This document shows positions 1-8,360 of a DNA stretch of 35,476 nt, one piece after another (position 1 is the first letter of the stretch; the number at the start of each line of letters is the position of its first letter). The position numbers and the translations under genes were made by a program. Location of the stretch: the NCBI RefSeq assembly GCF_025698965.1, contig NZ_JAILWL010000007.1:1-35476 (forward strand), in the 5' to 3' direction. Below the pieces are notes generated by a model that did not search any database, was not told where the DNA came from, and saw nothing but the letters and a program-made list of their open reading frames with translations. Source of the DNA: Roseibium sp. Lineage in GTDB: Bacteria; Pseudomonadota; Alphaproteobacteria; Rhizobiales; Stappiaceae.

Positions 1-2337
1 GAAGAGGCCTTTATCGAACAAGCCAAACTGGTCCGTCGATACGGTGCTGCGGTTGTCATCATGGCATTCGACGAAAGCGGGCAGGCGGATACGTTCGAGC
101 GGAAAACCGAAATCTGTGCCCGCTCCTATAAGGTGCTGACGGAAAAAGTCGGGTTTCCGCCCGAAGACATCATTTTCGATCCGAACATCTTTGCGGTCGC
201 AACCGGCATTGAAGAACACAACAATTATGGCGTCGATTTCATCGAAGCCACAGGCTGGATCCGCGAGAACCTGCCTCATGCCCACGTGTCTGGTGGTGTG
301 TCGAACCTTTCTTTCTCTTTCCGTGGCAATGAGGCCGTGCGTGAGGCGATGCACTCCGTATTCCTCTATCACGCCATTCAGCGTGGAATGGACATGGGCA
401 TCGTCAACGCCGGTCAATTGGCGGTATACAACGATCTTGACGAAGAATTGCGGGAACTTTGCATTGATGTTGTCCTGAATCGGCGGGATGATGCGACGGA
501 TCGTATGCTGGAAGCTGCTGAACGCTGGAAAGGCGAGGGCGGCAAGAAACGGGAAGCCGATCTCACCTGGCGCACCTGGGGTGTTGCCAAGCGGATAGAG
601 CATGCATTGGTTCACGGAATTTCCGATTTCGTGGAAGAAGACACTGAGGAGGCCCGCAAGGCCTTTGACCGTCCGCTACACGTGATCGAAGGGCCGTTAA
701 TGGACGGCATGAACGTGGTCGGAGACCTGTTCGGCTCGGGACAGATGTTCCTGCCGCAAGTGGTTAAATCTGCCCGGGTGATGAAAAAAGCCGTCGCCTA
801 TCTGATGCCCTTCATGGAGAAGGAAAAACAGGAGCTGGGACTCACCGGCCATTCATCCGCCGGCAAGATCCTGATGGCAACGGTGAAAGGTGATGTGCAT
901 GACATCGGCAAGAATATCGTCGGCGTCGTTCTCCAGTGCAACAACTTCGAGGTGATCGATCTCGGGGTTATGGTTCCGGCTGCCAAAATTCTTGAAACGG
1001 CCAAGCAGGAAAAGGTCGACATGATCGGGTTGAGTGGCCTGATCACGCCGTCCCTGGACGAAATGTGCCACGTGGCTGCGGAACTGGAACGCGAGGAGAT
1101 GAACGTGCCGTTGCTGATCGGTGGTGCAACAACCTCCAAGATCCATACAGCGGTGAAGATCCACCCGAATTACGAACGTGGCCAGGCGATTTATGTGACC
1201 GACGCCGGACGGGCTGTCGGTGTTGCCTCCAAGCTGATGAGCGAAGGAGGGCGGGATCCTTATTACGCGCAGGTGCGCAGCGAATATGCCGATGTTGCTG
1301 AAAAGCATGCCGCCGGTCGGGGTACGCAGCAACGAACGCCGATCGCTGCTGCCAGGGATAACGCCTTCAAGTCTGATTTTATCGGAAAGCCACCGGTCGC
1401 TCCCAGGAAACCGGGAACGACGGTGTTTGAAGATTTCCCGCTCGAAGAGCTCGTACCGGTAATTGACTGGACGCCGTTTTTCGCGACCTGGGAAATCAAG
1501 GGTCGTTATCCGGCGGTGTTGACCGACAATCGTTATGGTCCTGCGGCAAAGGCGCTTTATGACGACGCTCGTCGGATGCTGGACGAGATTGTCGAGAAGA
1601 AGCTCTTGACTGCGAAGGGCGTGGCAAATCTTTGGCCGGCCAATGCGGTTGGAGATGACGTTCGACTGTTCACCGACGAAAGCCGGACTGAAACACTCGG
1701 CACTTTTCATACTTTGCGCCAACAGATGGCAAGAACGGCTGGCGGACGCGCCAATGTGGCGCTCAGCGATTTCGTCGCGCCGCTGGAGAGCGGCATCAAT
1801 GATTGGATAGGGGGCTTTGCGGTGACGGCAGGTCATGGAGAAGACGATCTGGCTGCTCGCTATGCCCGTGAAGGAGACGACTACAACAAGATCCTCTCAC
1901 AGGCGCTTGCCGACCGTCTGGCGGAAGCATTCGCCGAGAAGCTCCACGAGATCGTCCGGAAGGATCTCTGGGGGTATGCAGCGGACGAGACTCTCTCCAT
2001 CGATGATATCATCGGTGAAAAGTATCAGGGGATCCGCCCGGCAGCTGGCTATCCGGCACAACCGGATCACACTGAAAAGGATACGCTTTTCAAGCTGCTC
2101 GACGCTGAACGATTGACAGGTATACAGCTAACCGAAAGCCGGGCGATGATGCCGGGGTCTTCAGTTTCTGGGCTGTATTTCGGTCATGCGGATAGTCACT
2201 ATTTTGGTGTCGGCAAGATTGAGAGGGATCAGGTGGAGGATTATGCCGCCAGAAAGGGCTGGGACATTGCCTATGCCGAGCGCTGGCTTGCTCCAATCCT
2301 GAATTATGATGCAGCGCGCATGGTTGCTGCGGAGTAA
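1..2337 (+). CDS. metH: Cobalamin-dependent methionine synthase MetH, 3' part (5' end outside window)
   Basis: This enzyme transfers a methyl group from 5-methyltetrahydrofolate through cobalamin to homocysteine, giving methionine in the cytoplasm. The reading frame is open from base 1, so the listed ATG at 61 is internal; the homocysteine-binding domain and part of the pterin-binding domain lie outside the window. Visible in order are the end of the pterin barrel ([18 protein letters not shown]), the four-helix cap, the B12-binding Rossmann domain with the DVHDIGKNI motif whose His ligates cobalt (near base 898), and the C-terminal AdoMet-binding reactivation domain ([15 protein letters not shown]). 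The C-terminal [13 protein letters not shown] block is typical of the full-length enzyme. No frameshift is seen. A strong terminator follows about 50 bases after the stop. Identification is very secure. Confidence 0.97.
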   Translation, partial: EEAFIEQAKLVRRYGAAVVIMAFDESGQADTFERKTEICARSYKVLTEKVGFPPEDIIFDPNIFAVATGIEEHNNYGVDFIEATGWIRENLPHAHVSGGVSNLSFSFRGNEAVREAMHSVFLYHAIQRGMDMGIVNAGQLAVYNDLDEELRELCIDVVLNRRDDATDRMLEAAERWKGEGGKKREADLTWRTWGVAKRIEHALVHGISDFVEEDTEEARKAFDRPLHVIEGPLMDGMNVVGDLFGSGQMFLPQVVKSARVMKKAVAYLMPFMEKEKQELGLTGHSSAGKILMATVKGDVHDIGKNIVGVVLQCNNFEVIDLGVMVPAAKILETAKQEKVDMIGLSGLITPSLDEMCHVAAELEREEMNVPLLIGGATTSKIHTAVKIHPNYERGQAIYVTDAGRAVGVASKLMSEGGRDPYYAQVRSEYADVAEKHAAGRGTQQRTPIAAARDNAFKSDFIGKPPVAPRKPGTTVFEDFPLEELVPVIDWTPFFATWEIKGRYPAVLTDNRYGPAAKALYDDARRMLDEIVEKKLLTAKGVANLWPANAVGDDVRLFTDESRTETLGTFHTLRQQMARTAGGRANVALSDFVAPLESGINDWIGGFAVTAGHGEDDLAARYAREGDDYNKILSQALADRLAEAFAEKLHEIVRKDLWGYAADETLSIDDIIGEKYQGIRPAAGYPAQPDHTEKDTLFKLLDAERLTGIQLTESRAMMPGSSVSGLYFGHADSHYFGVGKIERDQVEDYAARKGWDIAYAERWLAPILNYDAARMVAAE

Positions 2338-2384
2338 GTCACTGCCGGTCGCGCACTGCGATCAGGTCTTCTGGAACAGTTACA

Positions 2385-2416
2385 GCCTTCGCCGGGAACC
2401 CGGCGGAGGCTTTTTG
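2385..2416 (+). terminator. Rho-independent terminator of metH
   Basis: A 12-bp GC-rich stem (GCCTTCGCCGGG with CCCGGCGGAGGC, one G-U pair) is followed directly by a run of T. It lies about 50 bases past the metH stop. Confidence 0.9.
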
Positions 2417-2469
2417 TTTTGGGGTCAAATTAATTGACGTTGGGAAAGCAAAGGAAAAATAGCAAAATA

Positions 2470-2506
2470 TGCACAAGGTGCACTCTTGAAAAGTGCACAA
2501 AGTGCG
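2470..2506. promoter_or_regulatory. Twin palindromic operators GCAC-AAR-GTGC
   Basis: Two near-identical dyads are seen: TGCAC-AAG-GTGCA at 2470-2482 and GCAC-AAA-GTGC at 2495-2505, with centres 24 bp apart. The second sits inside the spacer of the -35/-10 pair described next. That geometry is typical of a repressor operator. The cognate regulator is not identifiable from the window. Confidence 0.5.
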
Positions 2507-2513
2507 CTAACAT
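2486..2513 (+). promoter_or_regulatory. Sigma-70-like promoter upstream of a 47-aa ORF
   Basis: TTGAAA (2486-2491) and TAACAT (2508-2513) are separated by 16 bp. Initiation would be expected near 2520, about 45 bases before an ATG with a good Shine-Dalgarno sequence. It is overlapped by the twin dyads. Confidence 0.45.
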
Positions 2514-2566
2514 TGATCTTAAGAAGTTGCTGCGTTTCAGATTGTGGGCGACTGAAGGAGAACAAG

Positions 2567-2710
2567 ATGAATGTGCACACGGCCAAATTGATATTGGTGA
2601 AGCATCGCCAGGACTACAATCGGGATCGCCTACCATGGTTGCCCGCCCGGCTGTACAGGTCCTGGAAAGAAGCATCACCCAACGTTCAGGAGCCTCCAAA
2701 AGGATCCTGA
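2567..2710 (+). CDS. Small hypothetical protein (47 aa)
   Basis: This is a possible small gene with no recognisable family. The ATG at 2567 is preceded by GAAGGAG at a good distance, which is why I prefer it over the ATG at 2486 in the same frame, which lies within the promoter. The product is basic and Arg/Lys/Trp-containing (DYNRDRLPWLPARLYRSWKE) with no signal peptide or membrane segment. Its gene lies between a promoter with twin operators and an intrinsic terminator at about 2801, so a complete, regulated transcription unit is drawn around it. An overlapping frame (2434-2730) is also open, so the transcript could instead be non-coding. Coding status is uncertain. Confidence 0.35.
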   Translation: MNVHTAKLILVKHRQDYNRDRLPWLPARLYRSWKEASPNVQEPPKGS

Positions 2711-2800
2711 TGCAGGGCCAAACCCGATAAGGCCCCAAAAGCCATAAAAATATGACCCCAAATAACGTTTGTGATACCCAGACGTTGACCCACCTCCTGG

Positions 2801-2826
2801 AAACCCGGCTCCGGCCGGGTTTTTTG
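2801..2826 (+). terminator. Rho-independent terminator after the 47-aa ORF
   Basis: AACCCGGC and GCCGGGTT form a short strong stem with a four-base loop, followed by six T. It ends the small transcription unit starting near 2520. The azoR stop on the other strand is about 80 bases further on, so this terminator belongs to the plus-strand unit. Confidence 0.8.
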
Positions 2827-2902
2827 TGTCCGAGAGGACGCCTGCCGGATTGAGCAGGAAGCGGGGCAACGCGGGCCTTGTTTTGCAGAGCGGGAAACGG
2901 CG

Positions 2903-3523
2903 TCAGGCCGGAGTCAGGTCGCGGCCGACGAGTGAGACGATTTGTGCACGGGCGGCAGCAAGACCAGCCTGAGCTGCTTCTTGTCCCAAGGCGAGGCCCT
3001 TGGCGTGGATGAATTCAATATCGGTTATACCGAGATGGCCAAGCGCCAATTCAAGATAACCGGTTTCGAAGTCCATGGAGGTACCGAGAAAATCTCCACC
3101 TTGGGCAATTACGATGATCGCTCGAATTCCGGTCAGAAGTCCCTTTGGTCCTTCGTTGGTGAAACGGAAGGTCTCGCCGGCACGGGTCACATGATCGATC
3201 CATGATTTTAGCGTGGAGGGGATCGTAAAATTGTACATTGGCGCGCCAACCAACAGCACATCGGTCTCTCTGAGTTCCGCAATCAATTCGTCTGAAATCG
3301 CAAGGCCTTCTATTTTTGTTGCAGAGGTGACTGTGGCGGGAGCCGAAAAGGACAGAAAAGTGGTCTTATCCAGATGCGGGATCGGGTCTTTGCTCAGATC
3401 CCGCTTGATGTGCCGCATGGCAGAGTGCTGCGCCAAAAGCCTGTGCGCGACTTCGTCGGCGAGCTTTGAAGTCTGAGACTCCGCACCATGAATGCCGGAG
3501 TTTATCTGCAAGAGAGTTTTCAT
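2903..3523 (-). CDS. azoR: FMN-dependent NADH:quinone/azo oxidoreductase AzoR (206 aa)
   Basis: This is a cytoplasmic flavodoxin-fold reductase that uses NAD(P)H and FMN for two-electron reduction of quinones and azo compounds. The protein starts MKTLLQINSG, the usual first beta strand. The VGAPMYNFTIPSTLKSWIDHVTRAGETF block is the conserved FMN and dimer region of the AzoR/AcpD family, and AQGGDF is the second FMN-contacting loop. At 206 aa the length is normal. The ORF track starts upstream at 3601, but the ATG at 3523 is preceded by AGGACGAAAG and matches the family N-terminus. It is divergent from a LysR gene with a 146-bp shared spacer, so control by that regulator and induction by quinone-like compounds are likely. 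The specific in vivo substrate cannot be read from sequence. Confidence 0.92.
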   Translation of the reverse strand: MKTLLQINSGIHGAESQTSKLADEVAHRLLAQHSAMRHIKRDLSKDPIPHLDKTTFLSFSAPATVTSATKIEGLAISDELIAELRETDVLLVGAPMYNFTIPSTLKSWIDHVTRAGETFRFTNEGPKGLLTGIRAIIVIAQGGDFLGTSMDFETGYLELALGHLGITDIEFIHAKGLALGQEAAQAGLAAARAQIVSLVGRDLTPA

Positions 3524-3639
3524 CTTTCGTCCTGTGTCTCGGTGTCTGGAGCCGGGGTGAAATCCAACTGGATTGGCTGGTTCCGTTGGAACGCAGGACA
3601 ATTTTAATTCTCTTTTCGAATGGTAATAAGTTAACTAGT

Positions 3640-3654
3640 ATTGATATTATCAAT
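3640..3654. promoter_or_regulatory. LysR-type T-N11-A dyad between azoR and its divergent regulator
   Basis: The 15-bp palindrome ATTGATA-T-TATCAAT fits the T-N11-A rule for LysR-family boxes. It ends 16 bases before the probable TTG start of the LysR gene, within an AT-rich part of the divergent spacer, as expected for autorepression and for activation of azoR. Confidence 0.6.
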
Positions 3655-3669
3655 ATATTGAGGTTTGAA

Positions 3670-4548
3670 TTGACCAGTCTGGACCAGCTCAAAATGTTTG
3701 CCGCCGCTGTGGAAACCGGTAGCTTTTCCGCTGCCGGGCGAGCCCTGGACAAGGGGCAATCGGCTGTCAGTCTTGGCATAGCCAACCTGGAAATCGATCT
3801 CGGACTGGACCTTTTCGACCGGACCACCCGCAAGCCTCAGCTCACGGAAGGCGGGGAAAGACTGTTGCCATTGGCGAAGGCGATCCTGACACAGGTTGAA
3901 GATTTCGACGCAGCGGCACAAAGCATTTTTGCTGGCGAGGAAACGCGTGTCCGGATTGTTCTGGATGATGCGATTTTACTTCCTTCGCTCAGCAAACTTC
4001 TGGTCGAATTCGGCGTCCGATTTCCGGCAACACAAATCGAGTTTGTTTCCGCAGTCAGTCCAGATATTCCTGAAATTGTTGTGAATGGCGAAGCAGACAT
4101 TGGATTGATGTTCTCGGGAAGCAAGGTTCAAAAGGGAGTCGAACAGGCTTTCATCGGGAACCTGTCTTTCATTGCCGTGAGCAGCCCGGACTATCCGCTG
4201 GCAAAAATCACGAGCATCGGTGCCAACGAGTTGCTCCCTTTCAGACAACTTCTTTTGCGCAGCCCGCAGGGGAGTGTTCTCGATCAGTTTCCGGCACTTT
4301 CGACAAGCATCTGGTATGCCAGCAGCTTCCATGCCATTCGGGATCTGGTCTTACAGAAAACAGGCTGGGCTTATTTGCCCGAACACCTTGCCAATGAGGC
4401 GATAGCGGCGGGGCAGCTTGTAAAACTGAACTTGAGATTCGAGCACAAACACTGGAGTCCGCCGGTGGAGTGGGTCACCCTCAAAAATGCGCGGATGGGC
4501 CCTGCCATGTCCTGGCTCTCGGGCAAGGTCAAGAACATCCTGTCTTAG
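3670..4548 (+). CDS. LysR-family transcriptional regulator (292 aa), divergent from azoR
   Basis: This is a DNA-binding regulator with an N-terminal winged helix-turn-helix (LDQLKMFAAAVETGSFSAAGRALDKGQSAVSLGIANLE, about residues 4-42) and a C-terminal periplasmic-binding-like effector domain. The frame is open from 3466, but that region lies across azoR's start. I choose the TTG at 3670 because GAGG precedes it by six bases and the resulting 292 aa matches the family. A TTG start often implies low expression. The family normally represses itself and activates the divergent gene, here azoR, in response to a small molecule, probably a quinone or aromatic. The inducer is inference only. Confidence 0.88.
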   Translation: MTSLDQLKMFAAAVETGSFSAAGRALDKGQSAVSLGIANLEIDLGLDLFDRTTRKPQLTEGGERLLPLAKAILTQVEDFDAAAQSIFAGEETRVRIVLDDAILLPSLSKLLVEFGVRFPATQIEFVSAVSPDIPEIVVNGEADIGLMFSGSKVQKGVEQAFIGNLSFIAVSSPDYPLAKITSIGANELLPFRQLLLRSPQGSVLDQFPALSTSIWYASSFHAIRDLVLQKTGWAYLPEHLANEAIAAGQLVKLNLRFEHKHWSPPVEWVTLKNARMGPAMSWLSGKVKNILS

Positions 4549-4637
4549 TTGAAGATGTCGCCCGCTTGCAGGCCGGACGGAATTCGCTGGATTTCAGCCC
4601 GAAACCGGAGACAGTATTTGCAGGTCTTTCATCACCG

Positions 4638-5282
4638 TCAATTCGAGCGCGTCAGCAGTCTCATACCGGCAAACGCGAAAAAACTTCCGAGAGTGAATTG
4701 TATTCCGCGCCGCGCGCGCCCGTACAAGCGGACCATGAGCGGGGTTGAAAACGCAATTGCATAAAGCACATGGACGACAACAGAGAGCACAAAAGTTCCA
4801 AGCACGATTGTCGCGGCGACCCAGAGCGGTGCTCCATTTTGCATGCCGAGCGAAATGATTGCGATCCAGGCGAGCGCAGCCTTGGGATTGGTGATCTGAA
4901 CGAGATAACCTCGCAGCAGGAAACCTGTGAGCGTTCGTTTTTCTCCCGCCATTTTCTGAGCTTTGAGGTCCTGGCGTGCCGCAGCGGACTTGAAGGATTT
5001 GTAGGCCAGCCACAGCAGGTAAAGACCACCGAATATCTTGATGGCAGTCAAAGCCGAGGCATAGAGGGTCAGCAGTGTCGTCAGGCCGACGACCGTGAGC
5101 AGTGCCCAGGTCAGGGAACCGAAGGCGACCCCAAAAGCAAGCGCAACTCCGGAAGGTCTGCCCGCGCTCATGGACGTTCCTATTACGGCAATAAAATTCG
5201 GACCGGGACTTACAATGGCCAGAAGGAAGGCCGAGTAGGCGAGTAAAATTCCAGGCAGAAACTCAGATATTTGCAGCACCAC
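4638..5282 (-). CDS. LysE/RhtB-family amino-acid exporter (214 aa)
   Basis: This is an inner-membrane exporter of the LysE superfamily, which usually expels amino acids or related metabolites. The family signature near the N-terminus is clear (AIVSPGPNFIAVIGTSMSAGRPSGVALAFGVAFG), with about six hydrophobic segments and the conserved LRGYLVQITNPKAALAW stretch in the middle. Length is normal. The start is taken as GTG at 5282, preceded by AGAGG; a second GTG is the next codon. It converges with the LysR gene upstream in the window and lies 95 bases from the end of the ArsR gene on the same strand. The substrate is unknown. Confidence 0.9.
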   Translation of the reverse strand: MVLQISEFLPGILLAYSAFLLAIVSPGPNFIAVIGTSMSAGRPSGVALAFGVAFGSLTWALLTVVGLTTLLTLYASALTAIKIFGGLYLLWLAYKSFKSAAARQDLKAQKMAGEKRTLTGFLLRGYLVQITNPKAALAWIAIISLGMQNGAPLWVAATIVLGTFVLSVVVHVLYAIAFSTPLMVRLYGRARRGIQFTLGSFFAFAGMRLLTRSN

Positions 5283-5377
5283 GACACCTCTTACACTTTG
5301 CCTGTCAGACTAAAGCAAAATGCAACGGGAAGATTCGATGAGGGTCGAACTGTGCTGGAGAGATGGTGCAGGTACTA

Positions 5378-6067
5378 TCAAGCGTCGGGGAAAAGTTTCT
5401 TCAGTGCTGCGTTTCCTCCAGACGAGAAATGCACAACCCGGCTGTTCTTCTCACGTCGCAACCAACCCTCTTCCTGAAACCGGTTCAGGAATGCGGCTCC
5501 AAGACTGCCGGCCAGATGATTGCGCCGCTCACTCCAGTCAAGGCAGGCCCGGCACAAGGGGCGCCGGTTCGCGGAGAGGGCTTCAAGGTCAATTCCAAAA
5601 TCGGTGACAAAGGTTTCACCGTCGGGCGAAAGGCCAAGGCCGCCTTTGTTTGTGGATGTTCTGAGGAATCCTCGAGTCTGCAGACTGTCGAATATCCGTA
5701 CAGCCATGTCGCCGGCTAGATGGTCGTAACACACGCGGGCGGCACGCATCGCCGGATCTCTAGGTCCTGTGCGCGTTCGCAAGTGACCGCTTCGTGCAGC
5801 CAACCCCATGATCGCTTCAAGTGTCGCGCCAACTTCCGGGCCGGCAAGAGTGAAGTAGCGGTGGCGACCCTGTTTGGCCTGCGCCAGCAACCCGCCTTCC
5901 ATAAGTTTCTTCAGATGCGAGCTTGCGGTCTGGTTGGTCACTCCGGCTTCCGTCGCGAGTTCGGTCGCTGTGAGGGCCTTGCCGCTCAACAGGGCGTTCA
6001 GGATATTGGCGCGTGCGGGGTCGCCAATCAGGGCCCCTATGCGGGCTATGTCAGGTCCATCTTTCAT
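5378..6067 (-). CDS. ArsR-family regulator with C-terminal CxxC domain (229 aa)
   Basis: This is a winged helix regulator. Residues 1-90 form the ArsR fold ([40 protein letters not shown], then a QGRHRYF wing). The remaining 130 residues form an extension with a [19 protein letters not shown] motif that recurs in long ArsR-like regulators. The ORF track starts far upstream at 6457, but the ATG at 6067 has GAGG in front and fits the domain start. The gene is divergent from the NIPSNAP-ABM-EamA-cupin operon with an 81-bp spacer. A perfect dyad overlaps its ribosome binding site, so autoregulation together with control of the operon is likely. The CxxC-like pair might sense metal or redox state, which is inference. 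Confidence 0.88.
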   Translation of the reverse strand: MKDGPDIARIGALIGDPARANILNALLSGKALTATELATEAGVTNQTASSHLKKLMEGGLLAQAKQGRHRYFTLAGPEVGATLEAIMGLAARSGHLRTRTGPRDPAMRAARVCYDHLAGDMAVRIFDSLQTRGFLRTSTNKGGLGLSPDGETFVTDFGIDLEALSANRRPLCRACLDWSERRNHLAGSLGAAFLNRFQEEGWLRREKNSRVVHFSSGGNAALKKLFPDA

Positions 6068-6069
6068 GG

Positions 6070-6085
6070 TTCGATCCTCATCGAA
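6070..6085. promoter_or_regulatory. Dyad at the ArsR gene ribosome binding site
   Basis: TTCGAT-CCTC-ATCGAA is a perfect 6+6 palindrome lying immediately upstream of the ArsR gene start and covering its Shine-Dalgarno region. It is a good candidate for the ArsR operator in the 81-bp divergent spacer. Confidence 0.45.
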
Positions 6086-6148
6086 GCATTCACGTCGCAG
6101 AGCATGGCACACAAGAACCCACAACGCTACATCAAAGAGGCCCGATCC

Positions 6149-6481
6149 ATGATCACATGTTTTATCCGCTATCACATTGACCCGAGCAAGAAAGCTGCGT
6201 TCGAGGAATATGCCCGCAACTGGGGGCAGGCAATTCCGCGCTGCGGTGCGAATCTGATTGGGTATTTTTCGCCGCACGAAGGCTCCACGACGCTGGCCTA
6301 TGGTGTCTATTCCATCGAGGATCTGGCTGCTTATGAGGCCTATCGTGCACGCCTGGCCGAAGATCCTCTCGGTCAAGTGAACTATGCCTTTGCGCAAAAG
6401 GAGAAATTCATCTTGCGGGAAGACCGAACCTTCCTGAAACTGGCATCCGCGCCGCATGCTGAGGGAGGACTAAAAGTATGA
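6149..6481 (+). CDS. NIPSNAP-family protein (110 aa)
   Basis: This is a small ferredoxin-like alpha/beta barrel protein of the NIPSNAP family. The pattern [45 protein letters not shown] is characteristic. Members are related to dimeric alpha-beta barrel monooxygenases and often sit beside aromatic or quinone-handling enzymes; their reactions are mostly undefined. The ATG at 6149 follows AAAGAGG and fits the family start, whereas the track start at 5720 is spurious and runs across the ArsR gene. The stop overlaps the next start as ATGA, so it is translationally coupled to the ABM gene. It is first in a four-gene operon divergent from ArsR. Confidence 0.85.
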   Translation: MITCFIRYHIDPSKKAAFEEYARNWGQAIPRCGANLIGYFSPHEGSTTLAYGVYSIEDLAAYEAYRARLAEDPLGQVNYAFAQKEKFILREDRTFLKLASAPHAEGGLKV

Positions 6482-6822
6482 TAGCCGTGATTTTCGAAGT
6501 GATCCCGCATGCGGATAAAAAGCAGAACTATCTCGACGTGGCGGCTGAACTGCGGCCGCTGATCGACGAGATTGACGGGTTCCTGTCAGTCGAACGCTTT
6601 CAGAGCCTGACCAACCCGGAAAAACTGCTTTCCGTTTCGTTCTTTCGAGATGAAGCGGCGTTGGATGAGTGGCGTCGATTGACCCAGCATCGCAAAGCTC
6701 AGCGGGTTGGAAGGCACAGCTATTTCAAGGATTACCGCCTGCGTGTGGCACATGTCTTGAGGGACTATGGCATGGAAGACCGGGCAGAGGCACCGGAAGA
6801 CAGCCGGGTCGAGAACGGCTAA
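6478..6822 (+). CDS. Antibiotic-biosynthesis-monooxygenase (ABM) domain protein (114 aa)
   Basis: This is a small dimeric alpha-beta barrel protein. [41 protein letters not shown] followed by [26 protein letters not shown] is the ABM fold signature; HRKAQ lies in the usual HxxA position. Such proteins can oxidise quinols or polyphenols without cofactor, or degrade haem, but the substrate here is unknown. Its ATG overlaps the stop of the NIPSNAP gene. It lies between NIPSNAP and an EamA exporter in one operon, which suggests chemical modification coupled to export of a toxic small molecule. Confidence 0.85.
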   Translation: MIAVIFEVIPHADKKQNYLDVAAELRPLIDEIDGFLSVERFQSLTNPEKLLSVSFFRDEAALDEWRRLTQHRKAQRVGRHSYFKDYRLRVAHVLRDYGMEDRAEAPEDSRVENG

Positions 6823-6832
6823 CGCATCCATC

Positions 6833-7753
6833 ATGCAATCCCGCTCTTTCGAATATGCCCTCCTGGGCTGTCTCGCCCTGTTATGGGGTTCGTCCTACAT
6901 GTGGATCAGTATTGCGCTGGAGACTATTCCACCGGCAACGCTGATCGCAATTCGGGTTGGACTGGCATCCGTCATCCTTCTGATGATCATGTCCTTCAGA
7001 GGCATCCGGATGCCTTTGGACTGGAGAACCTGGAAACTGTTCTTTGTTCAGTCACTGGTCAACAGCACCGGTCCCTGGTTGCTGCTTGCCTGGGGACAGC
7101 AATATGCCGGCACTGCCGTGTCGAGTGTCCTGAATTCAACTTCGCCTCTGTGGGTGTTTGCCCTGTCCTTTGTGGTGCTTCAATCGGGACAACGGCCCGG
7201 TGCACGGCAATTGATTGGTGCACTTGCCGGTTTTGGCGGCATTGTGCTGATTGTTGGCGTCGGTGCGCTGGAAAATATCGGCGAAAACCTTCTGCCGCAG
7301 CTCGCGGTTCTGTTCAGCGCAGTTCTCTACGGCTTATCGGCATTACGTGGTCGGCTGTTTTCAACAATGCCACCAATTGTGCCGGCGGCCGGAACACTCA
7401 TCTGCTCTTCGTTTGTGCTTGTTCCGGTGAGCATAGTTGTCGATCGGCCGTGGTCCCTGTCTCCAGATACGACAAGCATATGCGCCGCGCTGATCCTTGG
7501 CATTGTCTGCACGGCTCTGGCGTTTCTCATCTATTTCAGATTGCTGTCGACTTTGGGAGCCATGGGAACCGCCAGTCAGGCCTATCTGAGGTCCGGTGTT
7601 GGCGTATTTCTAGGTGTGGTCTTTCTTTCCGAGACCCTGGACCTGGAAACCTTTGCCGGAATATGCCTTGCCATTTTCGGGGTTGTTCTGATCAACTGGC
7701 CCGGTACTCGGAAATTGCGAACTGCCGTATCTGCCGGCAAGGAGGTGCCATGA
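6833..7753 (+). CDS. EamA/DMT-family transporter (306 aa)
   Basis: This is an inner-membrane drug/metabolite transporter with about ten hydrophobic helices arranged as two EamA repeats. LLGCLALLWGSSYMWISIALETIPPATLIAIRVGLA opens the first repeat and ILGIVCTALAFLIYFRLL lies in the second. The track starts at 6767 inside the ABM gene; the ATG at 6833 gives the family N-terminus, although its ribosome binding site is weak, so coupling to the ABM gene 10 bases upstream is likely. The stop overlaps the cupin start as ATGA. It probably exports a metabolite handled by the neighbouring enzymes. Confidence 0.9.
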   Translation: MQSRSFEYALLGCLALLWGSSYMWISIALETIPPATLIAIRVGLASVILLMIMSFRGIRMPLDWRTWKLFFVQSLVNSTGPWLLLAWGQQYAGTAVSSVLNSTSPLWVFALSFVVLQSGQRPGARQLIGALAGFGGIVLIVGVGALENIGENLLPQLAVLFSAVLYGLSALRGRLFSTMPPIVPAAGTLICSSFVLVPVSIVVDRPWSLSPDTTSICAALILGIVCTALAFLIYFRLLSTLGAMGTASQAYLRSGVGVFLGVVFLSETLDLETFAGICLAIFGVVLINWPGTRKLRTAVSAGKEVP

Positions 7754-8172
7754 GCGTTCTGACCGTTTACGAAGCCGGATCCCGACCGACCACGCGTGTC
7801 AATCCGGACTATTTCACCGGTACCGCGTGGTTGGATCCTGTCATCAATGCGCCTGCACCCGCACGGGCAAGGGTGTTCAAAGTGACATTTGAACCAAAGG
7901 CCAGAACTCATTGGCATACCCACCCGTTGGGGCAGGCTCTTCATGTCCTGGAAGGGGCGGGCTTTGTTCATCTCTGGGGGCAGGAGAAACTGTCGATACT
8001 GCCTGGCGACGTGATCTGGATACCGCCCAATATCAAGCATTGGCACGGTGCCGGACCGCATACGTCTCTGGTTCATCTGGTCATTCAGGAAGAACTGAAC
8101 GGTGCTGCGGTCGATTGGCTGGAACCGGTCGATGAGGCGACTTATGCAGGTGAACTGGAAGCAAGGCGCTAG
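7750..8172 (+). CDS. Cupin-domain protein (140 aa)
   Basis: This is a single-domain beta-barrel cupin. Motif 1 (THWHTHPLGQALHVLEGAGFV) and motif 2 (PGDVIWIPPNIKHWHGAGP) contain the His and Glu/Gln metal ligands. The HWHTHPLGQ and WIPPNIKHWHG blocks resemble the small manganese cupins that include (R)-hydroxynitrile lyase-like proteins and are often linked to quinone or aldehyde metabolism. The true function is uncertain. The start overlaps the EamA stop and is preceded by AAGGAGG, a strong ribosome binding site. It is the last gene of the ArsR-linked operon. Confidence 0.87.
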   Translation: MSVLTVYEAGSRPTTRVNPDYFTGTAWLDPVINAPAPARARVFKVTFEPKARTHWHTHPLGQALHVLEGAGFVHLWGQEKLSILPGDVIWIPPNIKHWHGAGPHTSLVHLVIQEELNGAAVDWLEPVDEATYAGELEARR

Positions 8173-8262
8173 TTAGACCAGGCAAGTTGACCAGAAATCG
8201 ATTGGTCGATGACCGGAGATCTGCGCTTGTATTGAGTCGATCCTGAAATGTTCTTTGATTTT

Positions 8263-8340
8263 CCGGCTGAATTGAGCCGGGCTCTCGCGGCTTGCGCAAG
8301 CGGCAGCCAAGCAGCTGTCACTTGCGCAACCCCTCAGTAC
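8263..8340. repeat. Palindromes downstream of the histidine kinase gene
   Basis: CCGGCT-N6-AGCCGG (8263-8280) is followed by two copies of CTTGCGCAA, at 8291 and 8331, exactly 40 bp apart. Neither is followed by a T tract, so no ordinary intrinsic terminator is drawn. They sit between the cupin stop and the convergent kinase stop. They may form a bidirectional terminator or processing structure, or simply be chance GC palindromes. Confidence 0.35.
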
Positions 8341-8360
8341 ACCAACCGTTCACTCAAGGA

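Noticed and set aside
853-1836. 327-aa minus-strand ORF inside metH
   Set aside because: Antisense of a certain coding region; composition rich in Arg, His and Cys without any family pattern.
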